DNA of 64,000 bases from Rhizobium cauense (lineage in GTDB: Bacteria > Pseudomonadota > Alphaproteobacteria > Rhizobiales > Rhizobiaceae): NCBI RefSeq assembly GCF_019511525.1, contig NZ_JAEUAT010000002.1, positions 434,001 through 498,000 on the forward strand. The letters run 5' to 3'. The notes under the pieces were generated by a model. It saw only the letters and a program-made list of their open reading frames with translations. It made no database searches and had not been told where the DNA came from. Of the stretch, positions 8,654 to 18,767 are shown piece after piece (position 1 is the stretch's first letter; each line of letters begins with the position of its first letter). The position numbers and the translations under genes were made by a program.

Positions 8654-10156
8654 ATGACCATTGTCGACGTTCGCACGCCTGATCCGAAACGCTTCATTCC
8701 CGGCGCCACTGGCGACTGGGAAGTCATCATCGGCATGGAAGTCCATGCGCAGGTGCTGTCGAACTCGAAGCTGTTCTCGGGTGCAGCAACGGAATTCGGC
8801 AAGCCGCAAAATTCCAACGTCTCGCTCGTCGACGCGGCCATGCCCGGCATGCTGCCTGTCATCAACGAGGAATGCGTCAGGCAGGCCGTCCGCACGGGCC
8901 TTGGTCTCAAGGCGCAGATCAACAAGCGCTCGATCTTCGACCGCAAGAACTACTTCTATCCTGATCTGCCACAGGGCTACCAGATCTCGCAGTTCAAGGA
9001 CCCGATCGTTGGCGAGGGCAAGATCATCATCTCGCTCGGCCCGGATCGTCAGGGCCAGTTCGAGGACATCGAGATCGGCATCGAGCGCCTGCATCTGGAG
9101 CAGGACGCCGGCAAGTCGCTGCATGACCAGCACGCCACTATGTCCTATGTCGACTTGAACCGTTCGGGCGTCGCCCTGATGGAAATCGTTTCCAAGCCTG
9201 ACATGCGCTCCTCGGACGAGGCCAAGGCCTATATGACGAAGCTGCGCTCGATCGTGCGCTACCTCGGCACCTGCGACGGCAACATGGACGAAGGCTCCAT
9301 GCGCGCCGACGTCAACGTCTCCGTCCGTCGCCCGGGTGAAGGTTTCGGCACGCGTTGCGAAATCAAGAACGTCAACTCCATCCGCTTCATCGGTCAGGCG
9401 ATCGAATACGAGGCCCGGCGCCAGATCGGTATCCTCGAAGACGGCGGTGCGATCGAGCAGGAAACCCGTCTCTTCGACCCGAACAAGGGTGAAACGCGTT
9501 CGATGCGCTCCAAGGAAGACGCACACGACTACCGCTACTTCCCGGATCCGGATCTTCTACCGCTCGAATTCGACGATGCCTTCGTCAAGGCTCTCGAAGT
9601 CGACCTGCCGGAACTGCCCGACGACAAGAAGGAGCGCTTCGTGCGCGAACTCGGGCTCTCGATCTACGACGCTTCCGTTCTGGTCTCGGAGAAGGCGATC
9701 GCCGACTATTTCGAAGCCGTCGCCGAAGGCCGCGATGGCAAGGCAGCCGCCAACTGGGTCATCAACGACCTGCTCGGCGCCTTGAATCGTACCGGCAAGA
9801 GCATCGAGGAGACTTCTGTTTCGCCGGCTCAGCTTGGGTCGATCATTGACCTGATCAAGGCGGAGACTATCTCAGGGAAGATCGCAAAGGACCTGTTCGA
9901 AATCGTGCTGAACGAGGGCGGCGATCCTGCCGAGATCGTCGAAGCGCGCGGCATGAAGCAGGTGACCGATACCGGCGCGATCGAACGTGCGGTCGACGAG
10001 ATCATCGCGGCCAATCCGGATCAGGTCGCAAAGGTCCAGGCCAAGCCGACGCTTGCCGGCTGGTTTGTCGGTCAGGTGATGAAGGCGACCGGCGGCAAGG
10101 CAAACCCGCAGGCCGTTCAGGCCCTGGTAAAGGCAAAGCTCGGCATCGAGGAGTAA
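8654..10156 (+). CDS. gatB: Asp-tRNA(Asn)/Glu-tRNA(Gln) amidotransferase subunit B
   Basis: The 500-residue protein has the GatB kinase-like core: [60 protein letters not shown], and [16 protein letters not shown], followed by the C-terminal YqeY-like tail domain ending [15 protein letters not shown]. GatB phosphorylates the misacyl group and amidates it with ammonia from GatA. The start [14 protein letters not shown] at 8654 is preferred to an upstream GTG/ATG reading. Separation from gatCA by yjhX, two GNATs, a hypothetical gene and DUF1294 suggests insertions in an ancestral neighbourhood. Confidence 0.96.
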   Translation: MTIVDVRTPDPKRFIPGATGDWEVIIGMEVHAQVLSNSKLFSGAATEFGKPQNSNVSLVDAAMPGMLPVINEECVRQAVRTGLGLKAQINKRSIFDRKNYFYPDLPQGYQISQFKDPIVGEGKIIISLGPDRQGQFEDIEIGIERLHLEQDAGKSLHDQHATMSYVDLNRSGVALMEIVSKPDMRSSDEAKAYMTKLRSIVRYLGTCDGNMDEGSMRADVNVSVRRPGEGFGTRCEIKNVNSIRFIGQAIEYEARRQIGILEDGGAIEQETRLFDPNKGETRSMRSKEDAHDYRYFPDPDLLPLEFDDAFVKALEVDLPELPDDKKERFVRELGLSIYDASVLVSEKAIADYFEAVAEGRDGKAAANWVINDLLGALNRTGKSIEETSVSPAQLGSIIDLIKAETISGKIAKDLFEIVLNEGGDPAEIVEARGMKQVTDTGAIERAVDEIIAANPDQVAKVQAKPTLAGWFVGQVMKATGGKANPQAVQALVKAKLGIEE

Positions 10157-10160
10157 GGTC

Positions 10161-10664
10161 GTGTATTTCGTGCGCACCGCCAGCGAGCGTGATCTCAGCA
10201 GGATCCGCACCTTGCTGGATGAAGGATTTCGCGCGACCTACGCTGGCCTCTACGGCGAAAACAAGGTGAGCGAACTCATCGAGCGCCTCTTTTCGCCGGC
10301 GGCGTTGCAGACGAGACTGGCAAAGAAGAATGCCGAGTTCCTTGTCGCGGACAATGGGAAGAACATTGGCGGCATCGGTTATGCCGCCATGTCGGATGAA
10401 ATGACGAAGACCGTCATGCTTCATCTGCTCTATGTCCGGCCCCCGCTACACCGCCAGGGCATTGGGCGCGAGATCTTTGCCGAGCTGGAAACCTGTTTTC
10501 CCGACGCCGAGATCATGCGCCTTGAGGTCGAGCCACGGAACACGACGGCAATCGCCTTCTATCACGCCCACGGCTTCGAAGATGTCGGCCGCAATGAAAA
10601 CGACGGACCGGGGCAATCCGGCATCCCGACGCTGATCCTCGAAAAGCCTCTCGAACAGCAGTAG
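10161..10664 (+). CDS. GNAT family N-acetyltransferase
   Basis: Starting with GTG four bases after the gatB stop, the 167-residue protein reads YFVRTASERDLSRIRTLLDE and has the acetyl-CoA loop LHRQGIGREIF followed by NTTAIAFYHAHGFEDVGR. The conserved VMLHLLYVRPPLHRQ strand precedes the loop. Tight spacing to gatB implies cotranscription. The pattern resembles RimI-like or small-molecule GNATs, but the substrate is not deducible. Confidence 0.85.
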   Translation: MYFVRTASERDLSRIRTLLDEGFRATYAGLYGENKVSELIERLFSPAALQTRLAKKNAEFLVADNGKNIGGIGYAAMSDEMTKTVMLHLLYVRPPLHRQGIGREIFAELETCFPDAEIMRLEVEPRNTTAIAFYHAHGFEDVGRNENDGPGQSGIPTLILEKPLEQQ

Positions 10665-10677
10665 GTCGCACCCCCTC

Positions 10678-11139
10678 ATGAACGAGATCACCATTCGCGA
10701 GGCGCGGAGCGCCGACATCGCCGCGCTCGTCGCCATCTTTGCTGCCGATGAACTCGGCGGTCATGGTGATACGACAACACCGGAGGCGTTCGGCGACTAC
10801 CTCAAGGCTTTCGACCGGATCGTCTCCTCGCGGGACCAGACGCTTTACGTTGCCGAACGCGACGGGCAGGCCGTCGGAACCTTTCAAACGATGATCGTGA
10901 CGTCCCTGGTCGGGCGCGGCTCGTCGTCGATGATTATCGAGGCGGTGCAGACGCGCAGCGATATGCGGGGGCAGGGTATCGGCTCGCAGATGATCGAATT
11001 CGCCATCGCGGAGGCAAAACGTCGCGGCTTGCGCCTCGTTCAACTGACCTCGAACGCCGGTCGCAAGGATGCACACCGTTTTTACGAGCGCCTTGGCTTC
11101 AAGCAATCGCATCTCGGCTTCAAGATGGCCCTGAAATGA
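10678..11139 (+). CDS. GNAT family N-acetyltransferase
   Basis: The 153-residue protein begins ITIREARSADIAALVAIFAA and has the loop MRGQGIGSQMIEFAI and then LVQLTSNAGRKDAHRFYERL. It follows the previous GNAT by 13 bases and belongs to the same transcript. Length and motifs are typical of the compact GNAT class. It is the fifth GNAT in the first 11 kb. Confidence 0.86.
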   Translation: MNEITIREARSADIAALVAIFAADELGGHGDTTTPEAFGDYLKAFDRIVSSRDQTLYVAERDGQAVGTFQTMIVTSLVGRGSSSMIIEAVQTRSDMRGQGIGSQMIEFAIAEAKRRGLRLVQLTSNAGRKDAHRFYERLGFKQSHLGFKMALK

Positions 11140-11243
11140 GCCTGTGTGGCTTTGGAATCACTGGACAATGCGCCTCGCTAGCGGCATAAGCGAGGGATCA
11201 AATTCTGGTCCCGCTCGCCGTTTGGCAAGCTCAAGGAAAAGAC

Positions 11244-11642
11244 ATGAAGAATCTCCTCGTGCAAATCTTCACCTGGTGGAACGGTCAGACGATCGGTACG
11301 CGTTTCGCGACCTGGCGTTTTGGCAAGCGCGTCGGTGAAGACGAATTGGGTAACGTTTATTACGAAGGCGGCACGTCGTCCTATGGCCTGCCGAGGCGTT
11401 GGGTGATCTACAAGGGCTATGCGGAAGCCTCCGCAATTCCGCCCGGCTGGCATGGCTGGATGCATCACCGCACGAACGTTCCGCCGACCCAGGAGAACTA
11501 CGTAGCCAAGGAATGGCAGAAGCCGCACCGGGCGAACCCGACCGGTTCGCCGCAGGCATATCGCCCGCCCGGTTCGCTGGTCGTTCCAGGTGAGCGTCCG
11601 CGTGTTACCGGCGACTATGACGCCTGGACGCCCGGCAACTGA
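11244..11642 (+). CDS. NDUFA12-family NADH:ubiquinone oxidoreductase accessory subunit
   Basis: The 132-residue protein carries the B17.2/NDUFA12 signatures: FTWWNGQTIGTRFATWRFG, VGEDELGNVYYEGG, RRWVIYKGYAEASAIPPGWH and GWMHHRTNVPP. Alphaproteobacterial complex I contains this supernumerary subunit, shared with mitochondria. It is a peripheral subunit on the cytoplasmic arm. The gene is monocistronic or paired with the DUF2155 gene that follows after about 100 bp, an order common in Rhizobiales. Confidence 0.93.
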   Translation: MKNLLVQIFTWWNGQTIGTRFATWRFGKRVGEDELGNVYYEGGTSSYGLPRRWVIYKGYAEASAIPPGWHGWMHHRTNVPPTQENYVAKEWQKPHRANPTGSPQAYRPPGSLVVPGERPRVTGDYDAWTPGN

Positions 11643-11746
11643 GCGGTTGCCGCCGGCCCCGCTTTTAGCCACAATTGACCATTACCCGCAGAATGGCCGC
11701 ATCAATTGCGGCCTTCGATTTTAAGATGCTGTGGAGACGGGCAGAC

Positions 11747-12178
11747 ATGAAGCTTTTCACGCGGAACCAGCTCCTGCGTGCCGCCGGGCTTTCCCTGGTG
11801 CTTGGCTCGACCCTTCTCCCTCAGGCTGCCTCCGCTGCCCGCATCGAGAATTCGGTTGCCGTTTTCTCCGGTCTCGACAAAATCACCGGCCGCATTACGA
11901 CCTTCGACGTCTATGTTAATGAGACCGTGCAGTTCGGCGCGCTGCAGGTTACTCCGAAGGCCTGCTACTCGCGTGACCAGGCCGAAGCGCAGAAAATCGA
12001 CGGTTTTGTGGAAGTTGACGAGATCACGCTAGACCGCAAGATCCGCCGTATCTTCACGGGATGGATGTTTGCCGACAGCCCGGGTCTCAACGCCGTCGAG
12101 CATCCGATCTATGACGTCTGGCTGAAGGACTGCAAGCAGAACTCTGACGTTCCTGCGCCCGATAAGGCAGCCAACTAG
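11747..12178 (+). CDS. DUF2155 family exported protein
   Basis: The ATG at 11747 gives a 143-residue protein with a signal peptide: basic MKLFTRNQLLRAAG, hydrophobic LSLVLGSTLLP, and a probable cleavage after QAASA. The mature part has the DUF2155 core, VAVFSGLDKITGRITTFDV, LQVTPKACYSRD and FTGWMFADSPGLNAVEHPIY, ending VWLKDCK. Two cysteines may form a periplasmic disulfide. The role is unknown; it is widespread in Alphaproteobacteria next to aat and accBC. Confidence 0.85.
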   Translation: MKLFTRNQLLRAAGLSLVLGSTLLPQAASAARIENSVAVFSGLDKITGRITTFDVYVNETVQFGALQVTPKACYSRDQAEAQKIDGFVEVDEITLDRKIRRIFTGWMFADSPGLNAVEHPIYDVWLKDCKQNSDVPAPDKAAN

Positions 12179-12181
12179 GTC

Positions 12182-12796
12182 CTAGAATTCAAGGTGCGGC
12201 GATTCCATCGCTGCTGCAAGGAGATGGGCATACTCATCCTTCGGAACATCGACCGCTCCGAATGTCTTCAGGTGCTCGGTCGTGAACTGAGTATCCAGCA
12301 GGGTGAAGCCCTTGGCGCGCAGTCGCTCCACAAGATGAACGAGACAGATCTTCGAAGCGTCCGTCCGCCGCGAGAACATGCTTTCGCCGAAGAATGCCGA
12401 GCCGAGCGACACCCCGTATAGGCCGCCGACAAGCTCATCGCCGTCCCAGGCCTCGACTGTGTGGGCGTGTCCTATGCGATGCAGGGTGGAATACAGCGTT
12501 CTGATCGTTTGATTGATCCACGTGCTCGGCCTGTCTCCGGTCTCTGCCGCACAGGCTGCAATGACCGCATCGAAATCGAAGTTGAAGCGGATGTCGAACG
12601 GCTTGCGCCGGATGGTCTTGGCGAGGCTTCTTGAAACGTGGAATTCATCGAGCGGGAGCACGCCGCGAAGATCAGGCTCGACCCAGAATATCTCCGGGTC
12701 GTCAGCCGACTCGGCCATTGGAAACAGGCCGATGGAGTAGGCGCGCAGGAGAATTTCCGGTGTTATGCCTGGAGACTTCCTGCGCGATCCTGCCAT
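12182..12796 (-). CDS. aat: Leucyl/phenylalanyl-tRNA--protein transferase
   Basis: The 204-residue protein matches Aat: [35 protein letters not shown], the [12 protein letters not shown] segment, [20 protein letters not shown], and [18 protein letters not shown]. It adds Leu or Phe to proteins with N-terminal Arg or Lys, marking them for ClpAP through the N-end rule. It is the last gene of the leftward aroQ-accB-accC-aat block, seven bases after accC, and its 3' end nearly abuts the DUF2155 gene. Confidence 0.95.
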   Translation of the reverse strand: MAGSRRKSPGITPEILLRAYSIGLFPMAESADDPEIFWVEPDLRGVLPLDEFHVSRSLAKTIRRKPFDIRFNFDFDAVIAACAAETGDRPSTWINQTIRTLYSTLHRIGHAHTVEAWDGDELVGGLYGVSLGSAFFGESMFSRRTDASKICLVHLVERLRAKGFTLLDTQFTTEHLKTFGAVDVPKDEYAHLLAAAMESPHLEF

Positions 12797-12802
12797 TCTC
12801 TG

Positions 12803-14149
12803 TTACGCCGGTTTCTTGGCCAGATAGTTTTCCAGCCAGTGGATGTCATATTCGCCGTTGGCGATGTCCTGATTGTCCACCAGATCCTGAAACAACGGAA
12901 GCGTGGTCTTGATGCCGTCGACGACAAATTCGTCGAGCGCACGGCGCAGACGCATCATGCATTCAACGCGCGTACGGCCGAATACGATGAGCTTGCCGAT
13001 GAGGCTGTCGTAGTAGGGGGGGATCTTGTAGCCCTGATAGGCACCGCTATCGACGCGGACGCCGAGGCCTCCCGGTGCATGGAAGTGCGTGATCGTGCCT
13101 GGCGAAGGCACAAAGGTTCGTGCGTCCTCTGCATTGATGCGGCATTCGATGGCATGGCCGTGGAAGTTGATGTCTTCCTGCTTGACGGAAAGCCCACCGC
13201 CGGATGCGACGCGGATCTGCTCATGAACGAGGTCAATGCCGGTGATCGCTTCGGTGATCGGGTGCTCGACCTGCAGGCGGGTGTTCATTTCGATGAAATA
13301 GAACTCGCCGTTCTCGTACAGGAATTCGATGGTGCCGGCACCACGGTACTTCAGCTTCTTCATCGCGTCGGCGCAGACTTGGCCGATCTTCATGCGCTGT
13401 TCGACGTTGAGGGCAGGGGAGTTCGCTTCTTCCCATACCTTCTGGTGGCGACGCTGCAGCGAGCAGTCGCGTTCACCGAGATGGATTGCGTTGCCCTCGC
13501 CATCGCCGAACACCTGGATTTCGATGTGGCGCGGCTTGCCGAGATACTTTTCCATGTAGACGGCATCGTTGCCGAAAGCGGCTGCCGCTTCGGTACGGGC
13601 CGTCGACCACGCTTCGATCAGATCGTCAGCGCTCTTGGCGACCTTCATACCGCGTCCGCCGCCGCCGGCGGTGGCTTTGATCAGCACCGGATAGCCGATT
13701 TCGGCTGCGGTCCGCAGCGCGTCTTCCTCGGTCTTCACTTCGCCATCCGAGCCCGGAACGACGGGGATGCCGAGTTCCTGCGCCGTCGTCTTGGCGGTGA
13801 TCTTGTCACCCATGATGCGGATGTGTTCCGCAGTCGGTCCGATGAAGGTGATGCCGTGCGCTTCGAGGATCTCCGCGAACTTGGCGTTTTCGGAGAGGAA
13901 GCCGTAACCCGGATGCACCGCATCGGCGCCGGTGATCTCGCAGGCGGCCACGATCTGATGAATGTTCAGATAGCTTTCGCGCGAGGGCGGAGGGCCAATG
14001 CAGACGCTTTCGTCGGCCAGGCGCACATGCATGGCATCGGCATCGGCGGTCGAGTGGACCACGACGCAGGGAATGCCGAGTTCCTTGCAGGCACGCAGAA
14101 CGCGAAGCGCAATTTCCCCGCGATTGGCGATGAGGATTTTCGAGACCAT
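12803..14149 (-). CDS. accC: Acetyl-CoA carboxylase, biotin carboxylase subunit
   Basis: The 448-residue protein is a standard AccC. It has the N-terminal [20 protein letters not shown], the ATP-grasp glycine loop [13 protein letters not shown], the catalytic region [20 protein letters not shown], and the C-terminal biotin carboxylase domain. It carboxylates biotin on AccB using ATP and bicarbonate, the first step of fatty-acid synthesis. It lies 10 bases after accB and is followed by aat. Confidence 0.97.
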   Translation of the reverse strand: MVSKILIANRGEIALRVLRACKELGIPCVVVHSTADADAMHVRLADESVCIGPPPSRESYLNIHQIVAACEITGADAVHPGYGFLSENAKFAEILEAHGITFIGPTAEHIRIMGDKITAKTTAQELGIPVVPGSDGEVKTEEDALRTAAEIGYPVLIKATAGGGGRGMKVAKSADDLIEAWSTARTEAAAAFGNDAVYMEKYLGKPRHIEIQVFGDGEGNAIHLGERDCSLQRRHQKVWEEANSPALNVEQRMKIGQVCADAMKKLKYRGAGTIEFLYENGEFYFIEMNTRLQVEHPITEAITGIDLVHEQIRVASGGGLSVKQEDINFHGHAIECRINAEDARTFVPSPGTITHFHAPGGLGVRVDSGAYQGYKIPPYYDSLIGKLIVFGRTRVECMMRLRRALDEFVVDGIKTTLPLFQDLVDNQDIANGEYDIHWLENYLAKKPA

Positions 14150-14159
14150 GACGCTCGCC

Positions 14160-14636
14160 TTATTCGATGACGACGAGGGCTTGGCCGTATTCGACGGGGC
14201 TTCCGTCCTCGACGAGGATTTCGGTGACCTTGCCGGATTTCGGCGAAGGGATCTGGTTCATGGTCTTCATCGCTTCGATGATGATCAGCGTCTGGCCTTC
14301 CTTGACCGTGGCGCCGAGTTCGATGAAGGGACGCGCACCCGGAGCCGGCGCCATGTAGACCGTGCCGACCATCGGAGCGCTGACAGTGTTCGCAGGGTTA
14401 CGCGCGGGAGCCGCAGGCGCTGCTGCGGCCGGCGCTGCTGCAGCGATCGGGGCCTGCGCGGCTGCAAATGCGGGCGCAGCCATCGGAGCCTGAATGTACT
14501 GGGTGTTGCCGGCGCGCGAAACGCGGATGCGCAGATCGTCCTGCTCGACTTCGATTTCCGTGAGATCCGTGTCGTTGAGGATGTTCGCGAGGTCGCGGAT
14601 CAGCGCCTGGTCGATACCGTTTTTCTTCTCAGCCAT
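14160..14636 (-). CDS. accB: Acetyl-CoA carboxylase, biotin carboxyl carrier protein
   Basis: The 158-residue protein starts [20 protein letters not shown], has an Ala/Pro-rich flexible linker around residues 50-80, and a C-terminal biotinyl domain with [17 protein letters not shown], where the Lys is the biotinylation site. The usual EAMKLMN has Thr for Leu here. It carries carboxybiotin between AccC and the AccAD transferase. It sits between aroQ and accC with gaps of 22 and 10 bases. Confidence 0.96.
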   Translation of the reverse strand: MAEKKNGIDQALIRDLANILNDTDLTEIEVEQDDLRIRVSRAGNTQYIQAPMAAPAFAAAQAPIAAAAPAAAAPAAPARNPANTVSAPMVGTVYMAPAPGARPFIELGATVKEGQTLIIIEAMKTMNQIPSPKSGKVTEILVEDGSPVEYGQALVVIE

Positions 14637-14658
14637 GAGTGTTTGCCCTGTCTTCTTT

Positions 14659-15096
14659 TTATGCCGTAAGATTCTTCAGCGCCTGCAGCGCCAGAATATA
14701 GCTGTAAGGCCCGAAGCCGCAGATGACGCCCTTCACCGCTGGCGCAATCATCGACTTGTGGCGGAATTCTTCCCGCGCGTGAACGTTGGAGATATGGAGC
14801 TCTATCACCGGAATGGAAATAGCGCGAATTGCATCGTGGAGCGCGACCGACGTATGCGTGTAGGCGCCAGCGTTGATCGCAACGCCAACCGCCTTGTCGT
14901 TCGCCTCATGAAACCAGTCGACGAGCGTGCCTTCGTGATTGCTCTGGCGAAAATCGATGTCGAAGCCGAGCTCTCGCCCTGCGGTCTTGCAGTCTGCCTC
15001 GATATCCTGAAGCGTCTTGCCGCCATAGATGCCGGGCTCTCTTTTGCCGAGCATGTTGAGGTTGGGCCCGTTCAGGACGAAAATCGTTTGCGTCAT
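14659..15096 (-). CDS. aroQ: Type II 3-dehydroquinate dehydratase
   Basis: The 145-residue protein has the type II signature FVLNGPNLNMLGKREPGIYG with the catalytic Tyr, FRQSNHEGTLVDWFHEA, INAGAYTHTSVALHDAI, and EFRHKSMIAPAVKGVICGFG. It converts 3-dehydroquinate to 3-dehydroshikimate in the shikimate pathway. The start MTQTIF was preferred to an upstream MEHS because it matches the family N-terminus. It heads the leftward aroQ-accB-accC-aat operon, a common alphaproteobacterial arrangement. Confidence 0.95.
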   Translation of the reverse strand: MTQTIFVLNGPNLNMLGKREPGIYGGKTLQDIEADCKTAGRELGFDIDFRQSNHEGTLVDWFHEANDKAVGVAINAGAYTHTSVALHDAIRAISIPVIELHISNVHAREEFRHKSMIAPAVKGVICGFGPYSYILALQALKNLTA

Positions 15097-15240
15097 CGAA
15101 TGTTCCAATAGATGCGAGACGGCAACCTATAGACTCCCAGCCGGCCTAATGAAAGCCCTTTGGGAAGTGCAGCCCGAATCGCGCCATATTTGTCCACATG
15201 GCTGAAACACTTCGATTTTGGCGATTTGATGGGCGCCGTA

Positions 15241-15999
15241 TCAGCAGCTTGTCTTGCCGCAGGCGCGCATGTTCTTGACCTTGGCCTCAAGGTCATCGAA
15301 ACCAACCGCACCTTGAACAAGCTCATTGCCAATCACATAGGACGGCGTGCCGGTGATGCCTAGGCTCTGGGCAAGCTGATATGTCTCCTTAACGGAGGCA
15401 TCGCTGGAGCTCTTTGCCATCTCCTCACGGATCTGCTTTTCGCTGACGCCAAGCGTCTCTGCGACTTCAATGGCGCTCGCTTCGTCGGCGCGGCCGTCGC
15501 TGCTGAGAAGCGCGATATGGAACTCGCTGTATTTCTGCGGCGCCAGCTTGCGGAATGCGTCGGAGACCTTGTGCGCAGCAACCGATTCCGGCCCAAGGAT
15601 CGGGAATTCCTTGAGTACGAAGCGGACATTCTTGTCCTTTTCGAGCATGGTCTGCATGTCGGAAAGCGCGTGCCGGCAATAGCCGCAATTGTAGTCGAAG
15701 AACTCGACGATCGTAATGTCACCCTTGGGGTTGCCGATCGTCACGTCATACTTCGAATCGAAGATCGTCGACTTGTTGTCAGCAATGACTGCGTTGGCTT
15801 TGACGAGTCGCGCCTGCTCCTGCTTCTTCTGCAGGGCGTCCTGAACATCCAGCATGATCTCCGGATTTTCGATCAAGTACTGCTTGATGAACTCGCCGAA
15901 CTCCTTCTTCTGCGCGTCATCAAGCGCCGCGGCCGGAGAGGCTGTCGCGACGGAGGCGGTCAGCGCTAGCGCCGTGAAGATTTTCGGAAGTATGGCCAT
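15241..15999 (-). CDS. DsbA family thiol:disulfide oxidoreductase (exported)
   Basis: From the ATG at 15999 the 252-residue protein has a signal peptide (MAILPKIFTALALTASVATA, then cleavage near SPAAA). The thioredoxin active site is FFDYNCGYCRHAL, a CxxC dithiol, and the cis-Pro region is LGITGTPSYVIGN. An N-terminal helix rich in Gln and Lys (DALQKKQEQARL) resembles Com1/ScsC-like DsbA proteins. It should act in the periplasm on disulfides. An upstream start at 16077 was rejected because it precedes the signal peptide with non-hydrophobic residues. The C-terminal ACGKTSC adds two more cysteines. Confidence 0.9.
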   Translation of the reverse strand: MAILPKIFTALALTASVATASPAAALDDAQKKEFGEFIKQYLIENPEIMLDVQDALQKKQEQARLVKANAVIADNKSTIFDSKYDVTIGNPKGDITIVEFFDYNCGYCRHALSDMQTMLEKDKNVRFVLKEFPILGPESVAAHKVSDAFRKLAPQKYSEFHIALLSSDGRADEASAIEVAETLGVSEKQIREEMAKSSSDASVKETYQLAQSLGITGTPSYVIGNELVQGAVGFDDLEAKVKNMRACGKTSC

Positions 16000-16208
16000 T
16001 ATATCCTCATCATCAGCAGTTTTAAGCTCGGTGTCGGCCGCCAGGTAACACTGCTCGGTTAACGGCGGCACTCCCATGTCGCCAAATTACGGTGCGCCCG
16101 GTCGTCTTCAAACAGGAATTTTCGTATCCGCTGTTGAATCGCGGGATTGTGATGATCGGATTATTGCGGCAATTGTCTGTCCGCAGTCAAAGTTAGAGAG
16201 AAGCGAAC

Positions 16209-17366
16209 TTGTTTTCCATTTCCCAGCGCAGCGAAGTCGAACCGTTCCACGCCATGGACGTCCTGGCTGAGGCGACGAAGCGGCGAGCGAGCGGTCATCC
16301 CGTCATCTCGATGGCGGTCGGACAGCCATCTCACCCCGCACCGCGGGCAGCGTTGGATGCAGCGCAGGCGGCGCTTGTGCACGGCAAGATCGGCTACACG
16401 GACGCGCTTGGAACTGTGCGGCTGAGGAATGCGCTTGCCGGGCATTATCGCGACCGTCACGGGCTGGAAATCGATCCCACGCGTATCGCGATAACCACTG
16501 GTTCTTCGGCCGGCTTCAATCTCGCTTTTCTCTCGCTGTTCGATGCAGGTGACGCGGTTGCTATCGCCCGGCCGGGATATCCCGCCTACCGCAACATCCT
16601 TGGCGCGCTAGGGCTGAAGGTGATCGAGGTACCGGTAACGGCCGAGACGCATTTCACGTTGACGCCCGAGAGCCTTGAGGCTGCCCAAACGGCAAACAAC
16701 GTGAGGCTGAAGGGCGTTCTCCTCGCGAGCCCCGCCAACCCGACAGGCACAGTGACAGGGCGCCAAGGCTTGAAGGTATTGGCAGACTATTGCGCGGCCA
16801 ATTCGATCGCGTTCATTTCAGACGAGATCTATCACGGACTGACCTTTGCCGGAGAGGAGACGAGCGTTCTTGAATTGACCGACGAGGCGATCGTCATCAA
16901 CTCCTTCTCCAAATACTATTGCATGACCGGCTGGCGCATCGGTTGGATGGTGCTGCCCGAGCGGCTGGTGCGCCCGATCGAGCGTGTTGCGCAAAGCCTC
17001 TACATCTCGCCCCCTGAACTCTCGCAGATCGCCGCGACGGCAGCGCTCGGCGCCGCAGCGGAACTCGATGTCTACAAGGCAAGCTACGCGGCAAACCGTG
17101 AGTTTTTGCTGAAGCGCCTGCCCGAGATCGGTCTGTCCATCGCCTCGCCGATGGATGGCGCCTTCTATGCCTATGTCGATGTTACTCGCTTTACCAACGA
17201 CAGTATGTCGTTCGCCAAGCGGATGCTGGCGGAGATTAACGTCGCCGCGACGCCGGGCCTGGATTTCGACCCACAGGAAGGCCACCGGTCGATGCGCATG
17301 TCTTACGCCGGCTCGCAAGCGGAGATCGTCGAAGCGGTCGAGCGCATCGCGGGATGGCTGAAATAA
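16209..17366 (+). CDS. Pyridoxal-phosphate aminotransferase (class I/II)
   Basis: The 385-residue protein has the fold type I pattern: ISMAVGQPSHPAPRAAL, the GSSAGFNLAFLSLFDAGD turn, ASPANPTGTVTGRQGL, FISDEIYHGLTFAG, and the PLP lysine in INSFSKYYCMTGWRIGWMVL. The start is TTG 16209, because the alternative ATG at 16254 would remove the FHAMDVL region that normally precedes it. The substrate is not resolved between aspartate- and other aminotransferases. It is transcribed alone, away from the dsbA-like gene. Confidence 0.88.
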   Translation: MFSISQRSEVEPFHAMDVLAEATKRRASGHPVISMAVGQPSHPAPRAALDAAQAALVHGKIGYTDALGTVRLRNALAGHYRDRHGLEIDPTRIAITTGSSAGFNLAFLSLFDAGDAVAIARPGYPAYRNILGALGLKVIEVPVTAETHFTLTPESLEAAQTANNVRLKGVLLASPANPTGTVTGRQGLKVLADYCAANSIAFISDEIYHGLTFAGEETSVLELTDEAIVINSFSKYYCMTGWRIGWMVLPERLVRPIERVAQSLYISPPELSQIAATAALGAAAELDVYKASYAANREFLLKRLPEIGLSIASPMDGAFYAYVDVTRFTNDSMSFAKRMLAEINVAATPGLDFDPQEGHRSMRMSYAGSQAEIVEAVERIAGWLK

Positions 17367-17455
17367 GTCCACGTCGCAAGAGAAGCTTGCGGGGATTTTC
17401 TAAATCAACTTCTTAGCAGTTTTCCGGCGCTCGCAAGTCGCTCGACCTTGAGTAC

Positions 17456-18463
17456 TTACTGCACCGGTCTGCAATTCTCCCGGTCAAGCTGTGAGACCAG
17501 CGACAGGATTGTTTCGGAAACCGGCGTCGGCGTTGCCGTTAGTCGACCCAGCGAAACCACCATTCCCACCAGCGGCGTGATTTCCAGCGACTTGCCTGCG
17601 AGAAGGTCCTGCAGCATCGACGTACGAACCGGCCCGATCTGCTGTGCCTGCTCGAGGCGCTGTTCGACCGACATGCCGACATTTGCGCCGAGTGCCTCTC
17701 CGACAGCCTTTACCTCCTTCATGACCTTGCCGATCTGATCGGTTATCGCTGCATCCGCCATGAGATCCGACATCAGTGAGCGCGTCAGCGCGCTGATCGG
17801 GTTAAAGGACGCGTTGCCCATCAGCTTGCTCCAGATGTCGTCGCGGATGCGGCTGGAGAGCTTCACGCCGATATCGGCGCGCTGCAGCAATGCTTCGATG
17901 CTTCGCAAGTCGGCACTGATCTCGCCGGAGGGCTCGCCGAGGATAAAATGGCCCTTGTTGCTGAGCTTGATTTCACCTGGCTTGCTGACTTCGGCACCCT
18001 GATGGGCGACGCATCCGATCACGCGCTGCGGGCCGACAAGGCGCCAAAGTCGACCACCCTCGTCGAGTTCGTCGAATTGCAGCTCTGCATGTCCACTGTC
18101 GCGATCGCGATGGAAATACCACCACGGAATTCCGTTCAGAATCATCAGGACACGTGTGCCATCCTTCAATAGATGGCCAATTCCTTCTGCTGCTGCGCCA
18201 AGCTGATGGCCCTTCAGTCCGGTGATGACGAGGTCCTGTGGGGGCAGTTCGCTCGGATCGTCCGTGGCTGCTACGGACACGTGGAGAGGAGCGGCGGCAC
18301 CCGCTTCAACAAGGCGCAACCCATCGCTTCTGATCGCAGCGAGATGAGCGCCACGCGCCACGACGGAGACCTTGGCTTCTGCTCCGAGTGACGACGCAAG
18401 CTTGGTCGCAATGGCGCCGCCGAGTGCGCCGGCGCCAAAGATGCAGATGTTCTTGAAGGGCAT
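17456..18463 (-). CDS. 2-dehydropantoate 2-reductase-like protein
   Basis: The 335-residue protein begins with an NADP Rossmann motif ICIFGAGALGGAIATKLASS and continues with DLVITGLKGHQLGAAAEGI, LNGIPWWYFH, and a C-terminal all-helical domain with LMGNASFNPISALTRSLM, typical of ApbA/PanE. The pantothenate enzyme reduces ketopantoate to pantoate; many family members act on other keto acids, so no panE symbol is given. It is convergent to the aminotransferase with a 90-bp gap. Confidence 0.85.
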   Translation of the reverse strand: MPFKNICIFGAGALGGAIATKLASSLGAEAKVSVVARGAHLAAIRSDGLRLVEAGAAAPLHVSVAATDDPSELPPQDLVITGLKGHQLGAAAEGIGHLLKDGTRVLMILNGIPWWYFHRDRDSGHAELQFDELDEGGRLWRLVGPQRVIGCVAHQGAEVSKPGEIKLSNKGHFILGEPSGEISADLRSIEALLQRADIGVKLSSRIRDDIWSKLMGNASFNPISALTRSLMSDLMADAAITDQIGKVMKEVKAVGEALGANVGMSVEQRLEQAQQIGPVRTSMLQDLLAGKSLEITPLVGMVVSLGRLTATPTPVSETILSLVSQLDRENCRPVQ

Positions 18464-18551
18464 ACGATGATCTTTCCGCGATTGGTGGTCGCGCTGAACT
18501 TAGGTCATCCGTCCCTTAAGGCGAGTGATATTTTTGAAACCGGCCAGAGCG

Positions 18552-18767
18552 TTAATGACTGGAGCGCGGAACGAGCTCGTTGCGACGAAGCTCGTCGATT
18601 GCTGCGACCGCATCTTCCGCTGACCAACCCGCGCGGATTGCTGCGGCGATCATCCGGACCTCGGCCTCCTCTTCTATCTTTAAGAATAGCGGCTCCAGCG
18701 CCTCTTGGGCCGTAAGGATATGGTCGTTGGGAGGGGTAACTGACGGGCGGGTGGCGAGCGTAGGCAT
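18552..18767 (-). CDS. Small hypothetical protein (71 aa)
   Basis: The product is acidic and probably helical: TAQEALEPLFLKIEEEAEVR, MIAAAIRAGWSAEDAVAAID and ELRRNELVP. It resembles small rhizobial proteins without assigned role. It stands alone between the ketopantoate reductase-like gene and ftsZ2, transcribed away from the latter. Codon usage is typical for the window. Confidence 0.6.
   Translation of the reverse strand: MPTLATRPSVTPPNDHILTAQEALEPLFLKIEEEAEVRMIAAAIRAGWSAEDAVAAIDELRRNELVPRSSH

Noticed and set aside
12638..14170. A 510-codon plus-strand frame opposite accC
   Set aside because: Antisense shadow; accC matches its family along the full length.
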